From positions 1 through 42,136 of the IMG/VR virus record IMGVR_UViG_3300037394_000075: a stretch of DNA of 42,136 bases; one strand, given 5' to 3'. Within the stretch, counting starts at the first letter, position 1. Each line of letters opens with the position of its first letter. Positions 40,592-42,136 of this stretch are shown piece after piece. Made by a program: the position numbers and the translations under genes. The notes under the pieces are model-generated. The model searched no databases. It was not told where the DNA came from and was given only the letters and a program-made list of their open reading frames with translations. The stretch comes from a virus.

Positions 40592-41653
40592 GTGTATTGC
40601 CAGAATTGCGGTGCCATGCTCGGTCAGGACGCCAAGTTTTGCCCGTCGTGCGGCAAGCCGCAGACGCCAGCTTCATCTCCAACCGTCTCAACGACGAATA
40701 CAGTTCAAGTTTCACGGCAGGACGCCGTGCCCAGAAAGCAACCACAGTCGAAGATCATCTGGTTAGTCATGGGCGGAATAATCTTGGCTGTTATCGCAGG
40801 AATAATTGTCAGGTCACCATCGGATAGTTCGACTTCAACAACCCAGCAAAGCTCCACACCAGACACCACTCCGCAAAGACAGGGCAATGAAGTCGACCAA
40901 CATCAAGCTGCGGCCCTCAAACCGCCGAAATACCGAGTGTACAAGTCTACGGCTGAAGTAGGGACCGCCTACATCGTTGCGGTAAGCGCCACAGACGATG
41001 AGTTGAAGAATCTGCTCTGGTTTTTCCGTAATAAGGCACGAACGGGTGGGTTTGGTGATATCGGAATCACCGGGGGCCAGAACAACTATGCTGGGGGAAT
41101 GCTGCTAGTCTACAGGGGTGCGAAGTGCGCCAATGAGCAGTTTCTCAGTATCGCACAATTGGAGAATGGCAACCGTGGCCCGTGCGGGGACGGCGAGCAT
41201 GACGACGCTTATTATCAATGGGGCATCAACGGCGACCCTGTTAAGGATTCTGGCGGAATCAGAGCCAAGGACGGAGACACTACAGAGATTTTCAATTACG
41301 AAGACAATTGGCACCCGTCGTCAGAAGTTTCCCAAGTCGTTCTCGACAAAGTGAAGGAATCACGGCAGGCAAGGCAACAAGAATGGGAGCCTAGACAACG
41401 TTTTGCTGTTCAAATCGCAAACGAGTTCCTCAGAAAGGGACTAGCTATAGATGTTTCGGCTAATGCCGACGAACCCAAGGAGTTGGATTTTCGGTCAAAA
41501 CTGTTCAGCGATGCCACCTTCCGCAAGACGTTTACTGACACCTCTTTATCGAAGATTCGTCCAGACCTTTGTAAGGCAGGATTTCAGAACATTCGTGTTT
41601 TGACCGAAGACGAGTCTGATGCTGGACAGAGCTATTTGTTGCGCTGTCTGTAA
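40592..41653 (+). CDS. Zinc-ribbon membrane protein
   Basis: A 353-aa protein. YCQNCGAMLGQDAKFCPSCG at residues 2-21 is a double CxxC zinc ribbon. After a Ser/Thr/Pro linker, a single membrane segment, IIWLVMGGIILAVIAGIIV, is followed by an extracytoplasmic domain with GGQNNYAGGMLLVYRG and a helical end. GTG 40592 is chosen since GGGGGAA lies eight bases before it and zinc-ribbon proteins normally begin right at the CxxC; ATG 40568 is the alternative. Proteins of this layout often sense or assemble at the membrane. Role unknown. It is the last gene before attR and has its own terminator. Confidence 0.7.
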   Translation: MYCQNCGAMLGQDAKFCPSCGKPQTPASSPTVSTTNTVQVSRQDAVPRKQPQSKIIWLVMGGIILAVIAGIIVRSPSDSSTSTTQQSSTPDTTPQRQGNEVDQHQAAALKPPKYRVYKSTAEVGTAYIVAVSATDDELKNLLWFFRNKARTGGFGDIGITGGQNNYAGGMLLVYRGAKCANEQFLSIAQLENGNRGPCGDGEHDDAYYQWGINGDPVKDSGGIRAKDGDTTEIFNYEDNWHPSSEVSQVVLDKVKESRQARQQEWEPRQRFAVQIANEFLRKGLAIDVSANADEPKELDFRSKLFSDATFRKTFTDTSLSKIRPDLCKAGFQNIRVLTEDESDAGQSYLLRCL

Positions 41654-41656
41654 GGG

Positions 41657-41677
41657 GGGCCAGATTGTGCCCTTTTT
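41657..41677 (+). terminator. Intrinsic terminator at the element's right end
   Basis: GGGC (41657-41660) pairs with GCCC (41669-41672), extendable by G-U pairs using the preceding run of G. Five T follow (41673-41677). It comes three bases after the zinc-ribbon gene. Confidence 0.6.
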
Positions 41678-41860
41678 GTGTCGTGACTTTGAGGGATGAG
41701 CGGTGAGAGCGTCTCAAGCAGTGTGTCGAATCAATAAGTTACGTATTATCAATACGCACAGAGGGAACGAATCCCTCCCTCTCCGCCATTACCTTATTTA
41801 TCTAGCACTTGAAAGCTGGTGATACCTATACTGATTCCACAATCAGCGAGGTAGTCACCG
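41678..41860. other. Right junction region of the element
   Basis: No gene is seen between the terminator and the second integrase start. It holds an inverted repeat CGTATT (41742-41747) and AATACG (41751-41756) just before the tRNA fragment, possibly an integrase arm or core site. Beyond the fragment it contains the GAGGT ribosome site (41848-41852) of the next ORF. Confidence 0.4.
41761..41788 (+). other. attR candidate: 3' end of a tRNA-Ser gene
   Basis: The sequence contains a complete T-arm (GAGGG, loop AACGAAT, CCCTC at 41761-41777), then the acceptor 3' strand CCTCTCC, discriminator G and CCA (41778-41788). G before CCA and the CTCTCC acceptor are typical of tRNA-Ser. The loop has AA where a normal tRNA has TT. 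No matching 5' part (GGAGAGG, D-arm, anticodon) lies within 120 bases upstream, so this is a displaced 3' fragment, as produced by integration into a tRNA gene. Confidence 0.65.
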
Positions 41861-42136
41861 ATGAATCGCGAAGTCAATCTCACCAAAAGAGTCCAAACAC
41901 CGCATGGATGGCGGTATTGCACGGTAGTCCTGTCCACTAATGGCCGGGTCAAGCCGGACCTGGTTATCGTGAACGGCAAGCAGGAGTGCCACAAAGAAGG
42001 CGCGTATTACCTAGCAGGTTGCGGAAAAACTCGATTTGAAGCGGACGCCGTACCACGAAACTCTCTTGTTTCCACAGCACAACCTGATAAGAAGAAGGTA
42101 TGCGTGGAAAAGACGAGCAACAGTTGGATGTGTTCA
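41861..42136 (+). CDS. N-terminal part of a second integrase-like protein (runs off the window)
   Basis: An open frame of 92 codons with no stop before the window end. NREVNLTKRVQTPHGWRYC, then VVLSTNGRVKPDLVIVNGK and HKEGAYYL resemble the N-terminus of tyrosine recombinases common in Acidobacteriota. After about residue 56 (LAGCGKTRFEADAVP) the resemblance is less clear, so the gene may be divergent or broken. GAGGT is eight bases before the ATG. Its place 72 bases after the tRNA fragment suggests another integrated element or the remnant of one in the same tRNA site. Confidence 0.55.
   Translation, partial: MNREVNLTKRVQTPHGWRYCTVVLSTNGRVKPDLVIVNGKQECHKEGAYYLAGCGKTRFEADAVPRNSLVSTAQPDKKKVCVEKTSNSWMCS

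Noticed and set aside
1-42136. CRISPR array or insertion sequence
   Set aside because: No regularly spaced repeats and no transposase or terminal inverted repeats were found.

Overview
The window looks like one integrated temperate siphophage of an Acidobacteriota (Terriglobia-type) host, seen almost from end to end. It opens on the ATG of a tyrosine integrase. About 41.77 kb later it reaches a 3'-terminal tRNA fragment (T-arm plus acceptor strand ending in G-CCA, tRNA-Ser type) that I read as attR. The host assignment is inferred from recalled family resemblance: the integrase with a Cys-rich N-terminus, the KARWAKIRAAKK-tailed small protein, a decayed small gene starting MDEGRKR, and a second integrase start with the VNLTKRVQTP motif just past attR. 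No search was run.

Left arm (1-8.4 kb): integrase, small genes, an excisionase-like HTH protein, a fusion of an AlkB-like 2-oxoglutarate oxygenase to DUF4326, a 300-aa protein with an SSB-like acidic tip, two HNH nucleases, a sigma-factor-like protein and a GT31-like glycosyltransferase. Several short non-coding stretches carry inverted repeats.

Late region (8.4-30.4 kb): a ParB-like protein and an ABC-ATPase/GNAT (Mom-like) fusion, then a complete HK97-type head and non-contractile tail: TerS, TerL, portal, protease, capsid, connectors, tail tube, G/GT chaperones with a classical A-AAA-AAC -1 frameshift site, tape measure, DUF2460, DUF2163, NlpC/P60, host-specificity protein and a lectin-bearing fibre. 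Five intergenic sites carry a shared element (CAGCAAYAAC, 14 bases, AGTATYTGAA; exact spacing at four) that looks like a phage-specific late promoter, possibly read by the phage's own sigma-like protein.

Right arm (30.4-41.7 kb): cargo between the fibre gene and attR. It has a small HTH protein, a MORC/MutL-like GHKL ATPase, a stand-alone domain resembling the N-terminal (sulfur-binding-like) module of HNH restriction enzymes, an unknown 137-aa protein, and then a tightly overlapping RHH regulator - DUF4007 - 1151-aa P-loop ATPase - DndC/BrxP-like PAPS-reductase operon. This is the best candidate for an unusual defence or DNA-modification system. It has a sulfur-transfer enzyme and a possible phosphorothioate reader, but no recognisable DndB/D/E, SspB-D, PglZ, BrxL or methyltransferase. 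A tandem-RHH protein, a membrane-anchored protein and a zinc-ribbon membrane protein follow before attR.

No cI-type repressor, replication genes or clear endolysin/holin pair was recognised. All functions are read from sequence motifs and memory of families.
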